Positions 1-10,539 of a stretch of 64,000 nt of DNA are shown here, piece by piece. The notes beneath the pieces were generated by a model. It worked only from the letters and a program-made list of their open reading frames with translations, made no database searches and was not told where the DNA came from. Numbering within the stretch: position 1 is the stretch's first letter; the number at the start of each line of letters is the position of its first letter. The position numbers were made by a program, and so were the translations under genes. This DNA is from Sulfitobacter aestuariivivens (lineage in GTDB: Bacteria; Pseudomonadota; Alphaproteobacteria; Rhodobacterales; Rhodobacteraceae): the NCBI RefSeq assembly GCF_014763045.1, contig NZ_JACTAG010000002.1:868001-932000 (forward strand). The letters are read 5' to 3'.

Positions 1-2165
<2,165 letters not shown>

Positions 2166-2173
<8 letters not shown>

Positions 2174-3185
2174 CGTCGTAGATCACCTCAAGGCTGACTT
2201 TCGGCTTTGCGTTCTTGCCGCGCATATCCATGTCGGTGGCGGGTTCCAGAACCACATTACCGCCCGTTTCAGACGCATCGAAAAGACCAAGCAACCCGTC
2301 CTGATCAAGTGGCGTGGGCCGCACAGGCGGCGCACCGGCCACTTCCATGCCGAGATCTGCAAAAAGCTGACCCCACTGGGATTCCATTGTCCCGACAATC
2401 TGGTAGTTGGCGGATTTCTTGCGCAGGTCATCGTCCTGCGGGATGGCGGCAAGTACTGGAATATCGACTTCCTTGGCAAAGGCCGCAGCCTCGCCCGAAC
2501 CGTCATCCTTGTTGATAACCAGCCCGGCCACGCCAACATTGCCGCCCAGCTTGCGGAAATACTCCACCGCCGAACAGACGTTGTTGGCCACATAAAGCGA
2601 CTGAAGATCGTTCGAGGCGACCAGAATCACCTTCTGCGCCATGTCCCGCGCAATGGGCAGGCCAAAGCCGCCACAAACCACATCGCCGAGGAAATCAAGC
2701 AGCACATAGTCAAAGTCCCAGTCATGGAACCCCAGCTTCTCCAGCAGCTCAAACCCGTGAATGATCCCGCGCCCGCCACAGCCGCGTCCAACCTCCGGCC
2801 CGCCAAGCTCCATCGCAAAGACGCCGCCACGCTTGAAACAGACATCGCCAATGGCAACCTCTTCTCCGGCCAGCTTCTTCTTGGTCGACGTCTCGATGAT
2901 CGTCGGGCAGGCCTTGCCGCCAAAGAGCAGCGACGTGGTGTCGGACTTGGGGTCGCACCCGATCAGCAGAACGCGCTTGCCCTGCTCGGCCATCATGTGG
3001 CTGAGGTTGGCCAGCGTGAACGACTTGCCAATGCCGCCTTTGCCGTAGATCGCAATGATCTGTGTCTTGCTGGTGGGCTCTTCGGCGACAATATCGGCGA
3101 AATCCTCGTTGGCTTCGTCGCGCAGGCGCTGATCAAAATCCTCGATCGTTCCGCCGTCCTTCAGGTTGGGGATATCAAGTGTCAT
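2166..3185 (-). CDS. bchX: chlorophyllide a reductase iron protein X
   Basis: This 339-residue NifH/BchL-like ATPase is the reductase component that hydrolyses ATP and delivers electrons to BchYZ. The P-loop GKGGIGKS lies at about residues 48-55. Cys136 and Cys171 are 35 residues apart, the same spacing as the two 4Fe-4S ligands of NifH. A 40-residue N-terminal extension before the P-loop is normal for BchX and separates it from BchL. The gene overlaps bchC at its 5' end and bchY at its 3' end, so the three are probably translated from one message. Confidence 0.96.
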
Positions 3186-4123
3186 GCGTGACCTTTCCAG
3201 TCGAGAATCATTTTCAGACAGCCCGCATCAGTAAAGGCCGTCTCGTAGGCGCCGGGCGCGTCAGCGGCATCGGCGGTATGTGTGATCAGTCCGGACAGCG
3301 ACAGCGCGCCGCTTTCGACAAGGCTGCGGGTGGCGTGCAAATCATCGCGCGTCCATTCAGCAGCAACGCGGAAACGCGCCTCTTTCATAAAGGCGGGTGG
3401 GAAGGCAAAGCTGATGGGCGCGGCGTAAAAACCGGCCAGAACGATCTCGCCACCCTTGACCAGACGACCGATCAGATCGCCCAGAACCTCAGTGCTGCCA
3501 GAAGCGTCATAGATCGACCCATAGTCGCGGCGCGGGTCCTCATCGGGATGCACCACGTCGTACCCCTTTGCACCTGAGCGGCGCGCAGGGTCAATATCCC
3601 AGACAGTGGGCGCAGGTGCCCCAGCGGCAATGGTCAACCGCGCCAGCAGACGACCCAGAACCCCATGGCCCACGATCAGGTCCGGCACAGCCTTTCCCGG
3701 TCCGGCAATGGCGTGCCGTGCGGTGGCTGCAAGGGCCAGCAACGCACCCTCTGCCTTCAATCCAGGATCAATTCGGGTGACGCGATCTGCATCTGTCACC
3801 AAAAGTTTTGAAGCTGCGCCGAAAAGGCCAAAAGCCCCCTCGTAACAATTCGCCCCCGGTACAAACACGCGTTCACCGGGCTTGTATCCGGTGGCAGGGG
3901 CGGCCTCGACCACCTCGCCCACGGCCTCATAGCCGGGGACCAGCGGATACCCCATGCCGGGGAAGGGCGGCATCTCACCTGACCAGAAAAGCTTTTCGGT
4001 GCCCGTCGAGACACCGGAATGGGACACGCGCACAACCAGATCACCAGCCGACGGCGCCTTCATTTCAAGCGAATCGAGAACCAGTATCCGAGGTCCTTTG
4101 AGTATGACCGCTGTTGTGTGCAA
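3182..4123 (-). CDS. bchC: 3-hydroxyethyl bacteriochlorophyllide a dehydrogenase
   Basis: BchC oxidises the 3-hydroxyethyl group to acetyl in bacteriochlorophyll a synthesis. It is an MDR-type dehydrogenase: an N-terminal GroES-like part ([11 protein letters not shown]), then a nucleotide fold with GHGVLGRL. I chose the TTG at 4123 (313 aa, starting [10 protein letters not shown]) because a GGGAGGGACG ribosome site lies just upstream and the family starts there. A longer ATG frame opens at 4186, but it would run into the promoter and repressor region. The 3' end overlaps bchX by 4 bases. The start choice is an inference; the function is secure. Confidence 0.92.
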   Translation of the reverse strand: MHTTAVILKGPRILVLDSLEMKAPSAGDLVVRVSHSGVSTGTEKLFWSGEMPPFPGMGYPLVPGYEAVGEVVEAAPATGYKPGERVFVPGANCYEGAFGLFGAASKLLVTDADRVTRIDPGLKAEGALLALAATARHAIAGPGKAVPDLIVGHGVLGRLLARLTIAAGAPAPTVWDIDPARRSGAKGYDVVHPDEDPRRDYGSIYDASGSTEVLGDLIGRLVKGGEIVLAGFYAAPISFAFPPAFMKEARFRVAAEWTRDDLHATRSLVESGALSLSGLITHTADAADAPGAYETAFTDAGCLKMILDWKGHA

Positions 4124-4194
4124 ACGTCCCTCCCCTTGGGTCGCAGGGCCATGCTGCAGTGCGACAGACTCAGGCACTGCCAGCAAACCCTATG

Positions 4195-4238
4195 TGTAAG
4201 GTAGAACTGACATCAAAATGTGTCAACTAACTTAGACA
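4195..4238 (-). promoter_or_regulatory. bchC promoter with two tandem PpsR/CrtJ-type operators
   Basis: Two TGT-N12-ACA palindromes occupy 4195-4212 (TGTAAGGTAGAACTGACA) and 4221-4238 (TGTCAACTAACTTAGACA), separated by 8 bp. On the minus strand a TTGACA -35 box (4226-4221) lies in the second site. A weak -10 (TACCTT, 4203-4198), 17 bp further on, lies in the first, so a bound repressor would cover both elements. This pairing is the known arrangement at Rhodobacter bchC promoters. The second site overlaps the last codons of crtF. Confidence 0.85.
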
Positions 4239-5368
4239 GTTGGTTTTTGCGCGACCAGACATCGGGTCACGTAGACCCGCCTTGGTTTTGGTGTCTGGGT
4301 CACATTGAAACCGGCAGCTGAGACCAGATCGGATATTTCTTCGATCGATCTTGCCCGGCCTGTCCGCATCGCCAGCGTATAGAGGGCGAAATAGACATCC
4401 CCCGCCCGTTCGGGGCGCGCGCCGCCCGTCATCGGCTCGGAAATCAGCAGCATCCCGCCGGGCGGCAGGGCAGCGAAACAGGTTGCCAACAAATCTGCCA
4501 CGGTGTCATCCGCATGGTCATAAAGCACCCGCACCAGTGAAATCGCATCGGCCCCTTTGGGCAGCGCGCCGTCACGGAATGACCCAGATACGACCTGCGC
4601 GCGCTCTGACAAACCCAGCTGCGCGAATCGCGCGTGTGCCGCGTCAGCGACCTGTGGAAGGTCAAAGAGAGTAAGCTCAACACCGGGATATGCCTTGCCG
4701 ACACTCCCCGCAAAAACACCCGTCCCTCCGCCAACATCCATCAGATGCCGCGCGCCGGATAGGTTCACACTGTCAAGTGTGTCCTCTGCCACCAAAACCT
4801 GGCTTTCTGCCATCAGATCGGAGTAGGTCTGCGCCACCTCCGGGGCCATGTCGCCGCCGAAAACATAGGGCCAGAACCCGGCAAGCTCTGTCTCGACGTC
4901 GCCGCGAAAGAAGGCCACCGGATCGGCCAGATCGCGGTAAAAAACATCGTGGTGCCGGATCATCTGCGCCAATCCGGGCACACCGACAAGCGCCGCGCCG
5001 CGCGTGGTCAGCGCAAAGGCACCGCCGCGCCTGATCTTGAGCAATCCAAGGGACACACCCGCACGCAGCAAGATCACCATCCGATCCTCCGGCACGTCGG
5101 ACACCCGCGCCAGCGCCGCAGCGCTCTGAGCGCCCTGCATCAGTTTTTCGGGGATCTCCAGTTGCACCAGCGCCATCAACACCTGCGAATGGCAAAACCC
5201 CGCAAGCAGATCAAACAGCGCCTCGCCTTCACGCCGCACCAACCCACGCGTCAGCGGAAATCGCGCTGCCCAGCGCTGGAATCCACGGGATGCGACAAGT
5301 CTGGCGGGCCAGCCCGCAACGCGGCGGCGTCGTTTGGGCATGGCGATGGGGCCAGCCGCGTCCGCCAT
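4232..5368 (-). CDS. crtF: hydroxyneurosporene O-methyltransferase
   Basis: This 378-residue SAM-dependent O-methyltransferase methylates the 1-hydroxyl of acyclic carotenoids, giving the methoxy end group of spheroidene or spirilloxanthin. The class I glycine motif MDVGGGTGVF is at about residue 214. A dimerisation/winged-helix-like N-terminal half precedes it, as in plant-type O-methyltransferases. The ATG follows the crtE stop directly (TAAATG), so translation is probably coupled. The 3' end overlaps the second PpsR-type site of the bchC promoter. Confidence 0.93.
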   Translation of the reverse strand: MADAAGPIAMPKRRRRVAGWPARLVASRGFQRWAARFPLTRGLVRREGEALFDLLAGFCHSQVLMALVQLEIPEKLMQGAQSAAALARVSDVPEDRMVILLRAGVSLGLLKIRRGGAFALTTRGAALVGVPGLAQMIRHHDVFYRDLADPVAFFRGDVETELAGFWPYVFGGDMAPEVAQTYSDLMAESQVLVAEDTLDSVNLSGARHLMDVGGGTGVFAGSVGKAYPGVELTLFDLPQVADAAHARFAQLGLSERAQVVSGSFRDGALPKGADAISLVRVLYDHADDTVADLLATCFAALPPGGMLLISEPMTGGARPERAGDVYFALYTLAMRTGRARSIEEISDLVSAAGFNVTQTPKPRRVYVTRCLVAQKPTV

Positions 5369-6256
5369 TTATTCGCCGGGTATGCGCGAGGCCTGTGCCG
5401 CACGCCATTTCAGCGGCGTCAGCGCTTCGGCCTGTGCGTTGACCATCTTGGCCAGATGCGCCTCGCCGGGGCACTTGGGGATCGACGAAATCGCTCCGCT
5501 CAGAATGTCGCGCATTCGCGCGATCGCCCCGTCGATGCCAAATTCAGTCACCGCATTGGGCCGACCATGCAGATCATCCTGCCCGACGGGCTTGCCAAGC
5601 GTCTCTTCATCATAAAGCGCATCGCGCAAATCATCAGCCACCTGAAACGCCTCGCCGATGCGCGCGCCCAGTTCCTCCCAAGGCTCCGCGTCCTGACCGG
5701 CGGCCAGCGCCCCCATCTGCGTGGCGGCCATGAACAACGCCCCGGTCTTGGCCGCGTGATAAGCAGACAGATCTACCTCGTCTTCGCTTTCCCACCCCTG
5801 CCCGGCACAGATACCATTTGGCATGCCGGTGCGGTTGGACAGCACACGGATCAACTGCAGCGCACGCGCCGCATCATCGCCCGCAGCACGGGCCAGCACA
5901 TCAAAGGCCATGATGATCAGGCTGTCGCCCACCAGCACCGCCAGGGGTTCGCCAAAGGCACGATGCACCGACGGTTTGCCCCGCCGCACATCTGCATCAT
6001 CGAAGGCCGGCAGATCATCATGCACAAGTGATGCGCAATGTATCAGCTCCAGCGCCGCCGCAGCCGCATCTGCCAGCGCAGGCCGGTCATCGCCACAGGC
6101 AGCGGCAACACTCATCAGAATGGTCGGCCTGATCCGCGCGCCACCTGGCGTCACGGCATAATGCAACGCTGAAGCAAGCTTGCCCGGACTTGGCGGATGT
6201 TGCCCCTGCCGGATGGCCTGCGTAATCGCATTATCTATCCGCTCAGCAAACTGCAT
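5369..6256 (-). CDS. crtE: geranylgeranyl diphosphate synthase
   Basis: CrtE makes C20 geranylgeranyl diphosphate for carotenoids and for the phytyl tail of bacteriochlorophyll. Both aspartate-rich motifs are present: DDLPAFDD (first) and QVADDLRD (second). I start at the ATG at 6256 (295 aa, MQFAERIDNA), which has GGGGGA upstream. The longer frame to 6313 would cover the PpsR-type sites and adds residues unlike the family. It heads the crtE-crtF-bchCXYZ superoperon. Confidence 0.94.
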   Translation of the reverse strand: MQFAERIDNAITQAIRQGQHPPSPGKLASALHYAVTPGGARIRPTILMSVAAACGDDRPALADAAAAALELIHCASLVHDDLPAFDDADVRRGKPSVHRAFGEPLAVLVGDSLIIMAFDVLARAAGDDAARALQLIRVLSNRTGMPNGICAGQGWESEDEVDLSAYHAAKTGALFMAATQMGALAAGQDAEPWEELGARIGEAFQVADDLRDALYDEETLGKPVGQDDLHGRPNAVTEFGIDGAIARMRDILSGAISSIPKCPGEAHLAKMVNAQAEALTPLKWRAAQASRIPGE

Positions 6257-6291
6257 GTCCGGTCCCCCGTGGCAAAGGTGCCTGGTGCGGA

Positions 6292-6334
6292 TGTACTTTA
6301 ACAACGACACCAAATGTGTAAACTAGACTGGACA
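6292..6334. promoter_or_regulatory. two PpsR/CrtJ-type operators between crtE and crtD
   Basis: Two more TGT-N12-ACA matches lie in the divergent crtE/crtD spacer: 6292-6309 (TGTACTTTAACAACGACA) and 6317-6334 (TGTAAACTAGACTGGACA), 7 bp apart. A third, one-base-off match begins at 6348. Their position suggests joint aerobic/light repression of both directions. The sites are seen directly; the regulator (PpsR) is not in this window. Confidence 0.8.
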
Positions 6335-6378
6335 CATCTGCTGTACTTGTCAACGCCACCTCACGGAAGGAACCTGCC

Positions 6379-7950
6379 ATACCCCCTGCTCAGCCCAGCC
6401 ATATCGCGATCATCGGCGCGGGAATCGGCGGCCTTGCTGCGGCGCTACGGCTGGCCAGCGCGGGGCTGCAGGTCTCGGTGTTCGACAGCCACACAGCGCC
6501 GGGTGGCAAGATGCGCACAGTCCCGTCTGCGGCAGGTCCGGTTGACGCCGGTCCTACTGTCCTGACCCTCAAGCCAGTGTTCGACGCGCTCTTCGCGGAC
6601 GCGGGCGCGCGGCTCGAAGACCATGTGACACTGGAAACCGAGCCCCTGCTTGCGCGGCATTTCTGGCCAGACGGCACCACCCTGGATCTTTTCTCTGACA
6701 TCCAAGCCTCGGTCGACACGGTATCCCGCACCTTTGGCACCACCGCCGCGGCCGAATTCCGTGCCTTCACGGCGCGGGCCAACCGCCTGTTCGACGCCTT
6801 CGAAGGGCCAATGATGCAGGCCGCGACACCATCGCTCGGCGCGCTGACCCGCCATACGCTCAGGAACCCTGCGCTGATCCCGCAGATGGCCCCCCATCAA
6901 ACGCTGTCCAGAATGCTGGCCCGCCGCTTCAGCGATCCCAGGCTGGCACAGCTTTTTGCCCGCTATGCCACCTATGTCGGCGGTACCCCGGAGCAATCAC
7001 CCGCGATCCTTTCGCTGATCTGGGCGGCAGAGCAACGCGGCGTCTGGCATGTCAAAGGCGGCATGCACAGATTGGCGGTCGCAATTGCAGATCTGGCCCA
7101 AGCGAACGGCGCATCCTTTCACTTTGACGCGCATGTGACGCGAATCGAAATGCAGGACCAGCAACCGGTAGCCATACACACCAACGGCGATAGACACCCC
7201 GTCGATATGGTGCTCTTTAATGGGGACCCGCGCGCCCTGACCCAAGGCGCGCTTGGCGATGGCATCACCACAGCGGTTTCCGGACAGGCCACCGAACCGC
7301 GCAGCCTGTCCGCGCAGGTCCATGCCTTTGCCGCCACCGTGGACGATACGGTGCCCCTTGCCGCGCACAACGTCTTTTTCGCGGCTGACCCGGCGCGGGA
7401 ATACCACCCGCTGCACAAGGGCAAGGCGCAATCCGATCCGACGCTCTATATCTGCGCGCAGGACCGCTTTGGCGGGCGCAAGCCCGTTGGACAAGAACGG
7501 TTTGAAATCATCATGAATGCGGCCCCTGTGGGGTCAGGTGCAGCACCCGACGATAACGAGGTCACCAAATGTCAGACACTGATCTTCAACCGCCTGCGGC
7601 AGTTCGGGCTGCATTTCACCCCAACACCGGGGCCAGAAACGCTGACCGGGCCGGCTGCGTTCCATCAGATGTTCCCCCATTCGGCCGGGTCGCTTTACGG
7701 GCGTTCCCCCAGGGGGATGATGGCAGCCTTTCACCGGCCAACGGCACGAACGGCGATCAAGGGCCTCTACCTTGTGGGAGGGGGAGCGCACCCGGGGGCG
7801 GGAGTGCCGATGGCAACCCTCTCCGCCGCGCACGCGGCAGACGCGATTCTGAACGACCTTTCTTTGACCTCGACGTCCCGCCCGGCGGATACGCATGGTG
7901 GTATGTCGATGGGGTCAGCGACGATGGCACGCGCGCCGTTTCGGTCATAG
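6379..7950 (+). CDS. crtD: methoxyneurosporene (1-hydroxycarotenoid 3,4-) dehydrogenase, ATA start
   Basis: CrtD introduces the 3,4 double bond into hydroxylated or methoxylated acyclic carotenoids and is a FAD-dependent relative of phytoene desaturase. The dinucleotide-binding motif IGAGIGG, essential to the family, lies upstream of the first usual start (GTG 6478), so the gene must begin earlier. The only codon that gives the expected PPAQPSHIAIIGAG beginning is ATA at 6379. It has GGAAGGAA 6 bases before it; no ATG, GTG or TTG is in frame before the stop at 6319. The product would be 523 aa with a C-terminal THPGAGVPMA-type motif (AHPGAGVPMA). The 3' end overlaps crtC by about 100 bases. 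Confidence 0.88.
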   Translation: MPPAQPSHIAIIGAGIGGLAAALRLASAGLQVSVFDSHTAPGGKMRTVPSAAGPVDAGPTVLTLKPVFDALFADAGARLEDHVTLETEPLLARHFWPDGTTLDLFSDIQASVDTVSRTFGTTAAAEFRAFTARANRLFDAFEGPMMQAATPSLGALTRHTLRNPALIPQMAPHQTLSRMLARRFSDPRLAQLFARYATYVGGTPEQSPAILSLIWAAEQRGVWHVKGGMHRLAVAIADLAQANGASFHFDAHVTRIEMQDQQPVAIHTNGDRHPVDMVLFNGDPRALTQGALGDGITTAVSGQATEPRSLSAQVHAFAATVDDTVPLAAHNVFFAADPAREYHPLHKGKAQSDPTLYICAQDRFGGRKPVGQERFEIIMNAAPVGSGAAPDDNEVTKCQTLIFNRLRQFGLHFTPTPGPETLTGPAAFHQMFPHSAGSLYGRSPRGMMAAFHRPTARTAIKGLYLVGGGAHPGAGVPMATLSAAHAADAILNDLSLTSTSRPADTHGGMSMGSATMARAPFRS

Positions 7951-8783
7951 GGTTTATCGGGTCTGTCTTTTCACCATGGTACCACTGGTCAGGTCGTGGC
8001 GACCCGGCCAACAACTGCTGCATCAACGTCGCAACCTATGGCCCGGGCGGGCGGTTCACGATGACGGATCGGGGCCGCACTGCCCTGCGCCGCGAATCTG
8101 ACAGCCTGACGGTGGGCCCCAGCCAAATGCGCTGGATGGGAGACGCGCTTGAGATCGACATTGATGAAGTGTCATCGCCGCCGCTGATCAGCCGGGTGCG
8201 CGGGCGCATCACCTTGCGTCCGTCAGCGGTGACAAATGTAGAATTGCCTCTGACCCCCGATGGCGCCCATGTCTGGCGGCCCTTCGCACCGACCTCGCGC
8301 ATCAATGTGGCACTGCAGGCGCCGGGTTGGCAGTTTGACGGGCACGGCTACTTTGACGCCAACTTTGGCACCCGCCCGCTTGAGCATGATTTTAGTTATT
8401 GGACATGGGGGCGGTATCCGACCGCTTCGGGATCCACCTGCTTCTATGACGCAGACCGCAGGGATGGCACGTCATTGGAAGCCGCCATAGGATTCGATCG
8501 CGATGGAAAGGCACAGGTGGTGCCGGCCCCGCCTCGCACCAAATTCCGCCGTTCAAACTGGGCCCTGAGGCGCGAAACCCGCGCTGATCACGGCGTTACA
8601 CCCCGCCAGATCAAACCCATGCTGGACGCGCCGTTCTACAACCGCGCGATCGTCGAAACACAAATCGACGGAGAAATCGTACAGGGCGTACACGAAGCCC
8701 TTGACCTAAAGCGCTACGCCTCACCCTTGCTCAAACCAATGCTGGCTGTGCGCGTCCCACGACGCGCGCGCTGGCAATTCTGA
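7848..8783 (+). CDS. crtC: hydroxyneurosporene synthase (carotenoid 1,2-hydratase), start unresolved
   Basis: CrtC adds water across the 1,2 double bond of acyclic carotenoids, the step before CrtD and CrtF. The conserved domain starts near 7857 with DLDVPPGGYAWWYVDG and continues through FIGSVFSPWYHWSGRG. I place the 5' limit at the codon for D in DSERPFFDL (7848), but this is GAT, not a start. The frame is open back to an ATG at 7569 with a GAGG site, which would add 93 low-complexity residues inside crtD. No ATG, GTG or TTG lies nearer. Function is well supported; the start is not. Confidence 0.82.
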   Translation, partial: SERPFFDLDVPPGGYAWWYVDGVSDDGTRAVSVIGFIGSVFSPWYHWSGRGDPANNCCINVATYGPGGRFTMTDRGRTALRRESDSLTVGPSQMRWMGDALEIDIDEVSSPPLISRVRGRITLRPSAVTNVELPLTPDGAHVWRPFAPTSRINVALQAPGWQFDGHGYFDANFGTRPLEHDFSYWTWGRYPTASGSTCFYDADRRDGTSLEAAIGFDRDGKAQVVPAPPRTKFRRSNWALRRETRADHGVTPRQIKPMLDAPFYNRAIVETQIDGEIVQGVHEALDLKRYASPLLKPMLAVRVPRRARWQF

Positions 8784-8800
8784 GGGTCTGCAGGAAAAGC

Positions 8801-9013
8801 TTAGGCAGTTGCTTCGTTTGGCAACATGCCGATTTCCACATGGTGGGGCAACGTCTCGACGATCTGACCTTCGTCAGTATCCTTGATGGCATAGCCATAG
8901 CCCGCCAATCGGTGCTTCCATTCACGCGCGGAAAGCGCAACGTCACGCTCGCGGATGACAAGTTCCAGCACCTGAGCGGTGATAAAGGGGTCGTTGTTAA
9001 ACATGACAGACAT
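8801..9013 (-). CDS. conserved small protein, 70 aa, function unknown
   Basis: I do not recognise a named family. The 70-residue product (MSVMFNNDPFITAQV...) is soluble-looking, with an acidic/helical N-terminal half and HHVEIGMLP near the end, and no membrane segment or signal peptide. The ATG at 9013 is chosen because AGGAGA lies 6 bases upstream; the frame extends to 9103 but those residues look like translated spacer. It converges on crtC and marks the edge of the photosynthesis cluster. A TTAA-N7-TTAA box lies about 90 bp upstream. Confidence 0.65.
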   Translation of the reverse strand: MSVMFNNDPFITAQVLELVIRERDVALSAREWKHRLAGYGYAIKDTDEGQIVETLPHHVEIGMLPNEATA

Positions 9014-9103
9014 ATTCTGTCTCCTGATATGATGGTTACAGGAAACAACGTGGTGTGGGATGGTGGCAGCAATTCTGCGCGATTGCGGCACGCGCGGGGT
9101 CAT

Positions 9104-9118
9104 TTAATGTTCCATTAA
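9104..9118. promoter_or_regulatory. CtrA-type box TTAA-N7-TTAA
   Basis: The sequence TTAA-TGTTCCA-TTAACC matches the full alphaproteobacterial CtrA recognition pattern. It lies in the 237-bp spacer between rlmN (stop at 9251) and the 70-aa gene (start 9013), so that gene is the likely target. The match is exact, but it is short and could be chance in an AT-rich patch. Confidence 0.45.
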
Positions 9119-9250
9119 CCAAATCGGCTTTACCCAATTTTTACATTTGCCAATAAATATCAATAGGTTAACTGATAATCAGCCAGGTCCCAAGGCTCCA
9201 ATTGCGCTGCAAAGTTGCCTTGTTTACCCCAGTCAGAGGTCACTTGGCCC

Positions 9251-10426
9251 TCAAAGACCCGCCTCGGCCTCGATCTGTTTGCGCGACTTCCGGGCGCGCT
9301 CCGTCGCGGATTTCAATTGCCCGCAAGCGGCCATGATATCCTCGCCGCGCGGCGTCCGAATGGGCGAGGCATAGCCAGCCTTGTAGATAATGTCTGCAAA
9401 CTTGCGGATCCGGTTGTTCGAGGACCGCTTGTAAGGCGCGCCGGGCCATTCGTTAAAGGGGATCAGGTTGATCTTCGCCGGGATGCCCTCGATCAGCTTG
9501 ATCAACCGGTGCGCATCCTCGTCTGTATCGTTCACGCCATCCAGCATCACATATTCAAACGTGATCCGCTCAGAATTGCGCCCCCGCGGGTAGGCACGCA
9601 ACGCCTCAAGCAGCGTGTCGATGTTCCAGCGCTTGTTGATCGGCACCAGCGTGTTGCGCACCGCGTCCGTGGTGGCGTGAAAGCTGACGGCCAACTGGCA
9701 GCCGATCTCATTCGCCGTGCGCTCAATCTCAGGCACCACACCCGAGGTCGACAGCGTGATCCGACGACGGGACAATTGAATGCCCTCTTCATCCATCGCG
9801 ATCTTCATCGCGTCACGTACGTTTTCAAAGTTATAAAGCGGCTCGCCCATGCCCATCAGTACGATGTTGCTCAACAGCCGCGTCTCATCTTTGGGCGCAC
9901 CGGGCACCGGCCATTCATCCAGATCGTCGCGCGCCATCATCACCTGACCGATGATCTCTCCGGCGGTCAGGTTCCGCACCAGCTTTTGCGTGCCCGTATG
10001 GCAGAATGAACAGGTCAGCGTACACCCGACCTGGCTCGAGATACACAAGGTCCCGCGCCCCTCTTCAGGGATATAGACAACCTCGACCTCATGCCCGCCC
10101 GCAATGCGCACCAGCCACTTGCGGGTGCCATCCGTGCTGACCTGCTTGGACACGACTTCGGGTGTTTCAATGACAAACCGCTCTGCCAGTTCAGCACGAT
10201 AGACTTTGCTAAGGTTCGTCATCACGTCGAAATCGCGGACACCCCACTGGTAAATCCACTGCCAGATCTGTCCAACGCGCATCTTCGCCTGCTTTTCGGG
10301 CGTGCCTGCATCAATCAGCGCGATGCGCATGGCGTCGCGGGTCAACCCGACAAGGTTCACCGGCCCCTCCGGCAACTTGCGCGGAATGGTATGAACGTCT
10401 TGGGTGATCGGCGCAGTGGCGGTCAT
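9251..10426 (-). CDS. rlmN: dual-specificity RNA methyltransferase RlmN
   Basis: This 391-residue radical-SAM enzyme methylates C2 of A2503 in 23S rRNA and, in the studied E. coli enzyme, A37 of some tRNAs. The radical-SAM ligands are Cys135, Cys139 and Cys142 (CTLTCSFC). The family's catalytic cysteine lies near the C-terminus in [10 protein letters not shown]. Length and motif order are typical. It sits alone on the minus strand downstream of an RTX gene terminator. Confidence 0.96.
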   Translation of the reverse strand: MTATAPITQDVHTIPRKLPEGPVNLVGLTRDAMRIALIDAGTPEKQAKMRVGQIWQWIYQWGVRDFDVMTNLSKVYRAELAERFVIETPEVVSKQVSTDGTRKWLVRIAGGHEVEVVYIPEEGRGTLCISSQVGCTLTCSFCHTGTQKLVRNLTAGEIIGQVMMARDDLDEWPVPGAPKDETRLLSNIVLMGMGEPLYNFENVRDAMKIAMDEEGIQLSRRRITLSTSGVVPEIERTANEIGCQLAVSFHATTDAVRNTLVPINKRWNIDTLLEALRAYPRGRNSERITFEYVMLDGVNDTDEDAHRLIKLIEGIPAKINLIPFNEWPGAPYKRSSNNRIRKFADIIYKAGYASPIRTPRGEDIMAACGQLKSATERARKSRKQIEAEAGL

Positions 10427-10483
10427 GGGGGCGACTCGTTCGATGAAGGTGCGCCTGCTATATAGGGTTCCGCCGCATTTGCA

Positions 10484-10512
10484 AAAGGGGCACTGCTATC
10501 GCAATGCCCCCT
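10484..10512 (-). terminator. intrinsic terminator downstream of the RTX gene
   Basis: On the minus strand an inverted repeat (GGGGGCATTGC / GCAGTGCCCC, one wobble) with a GATA loop is followed by TTTT. It lies between the RTX stop at 10540 and the rlmN start. Confidence 0.7.
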
Positions 10513-10539
10513 TGCTGAACTCAAAACACCCTATCAACC

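Noticed and set aside
4949..6031. 360-aa plus-strand frame opposite crtF-crtE
   Set aside because: Arg/His/Gln-rich antisense translation typical of GC-rich coding DNA; the crtE and crtF frames are certain.
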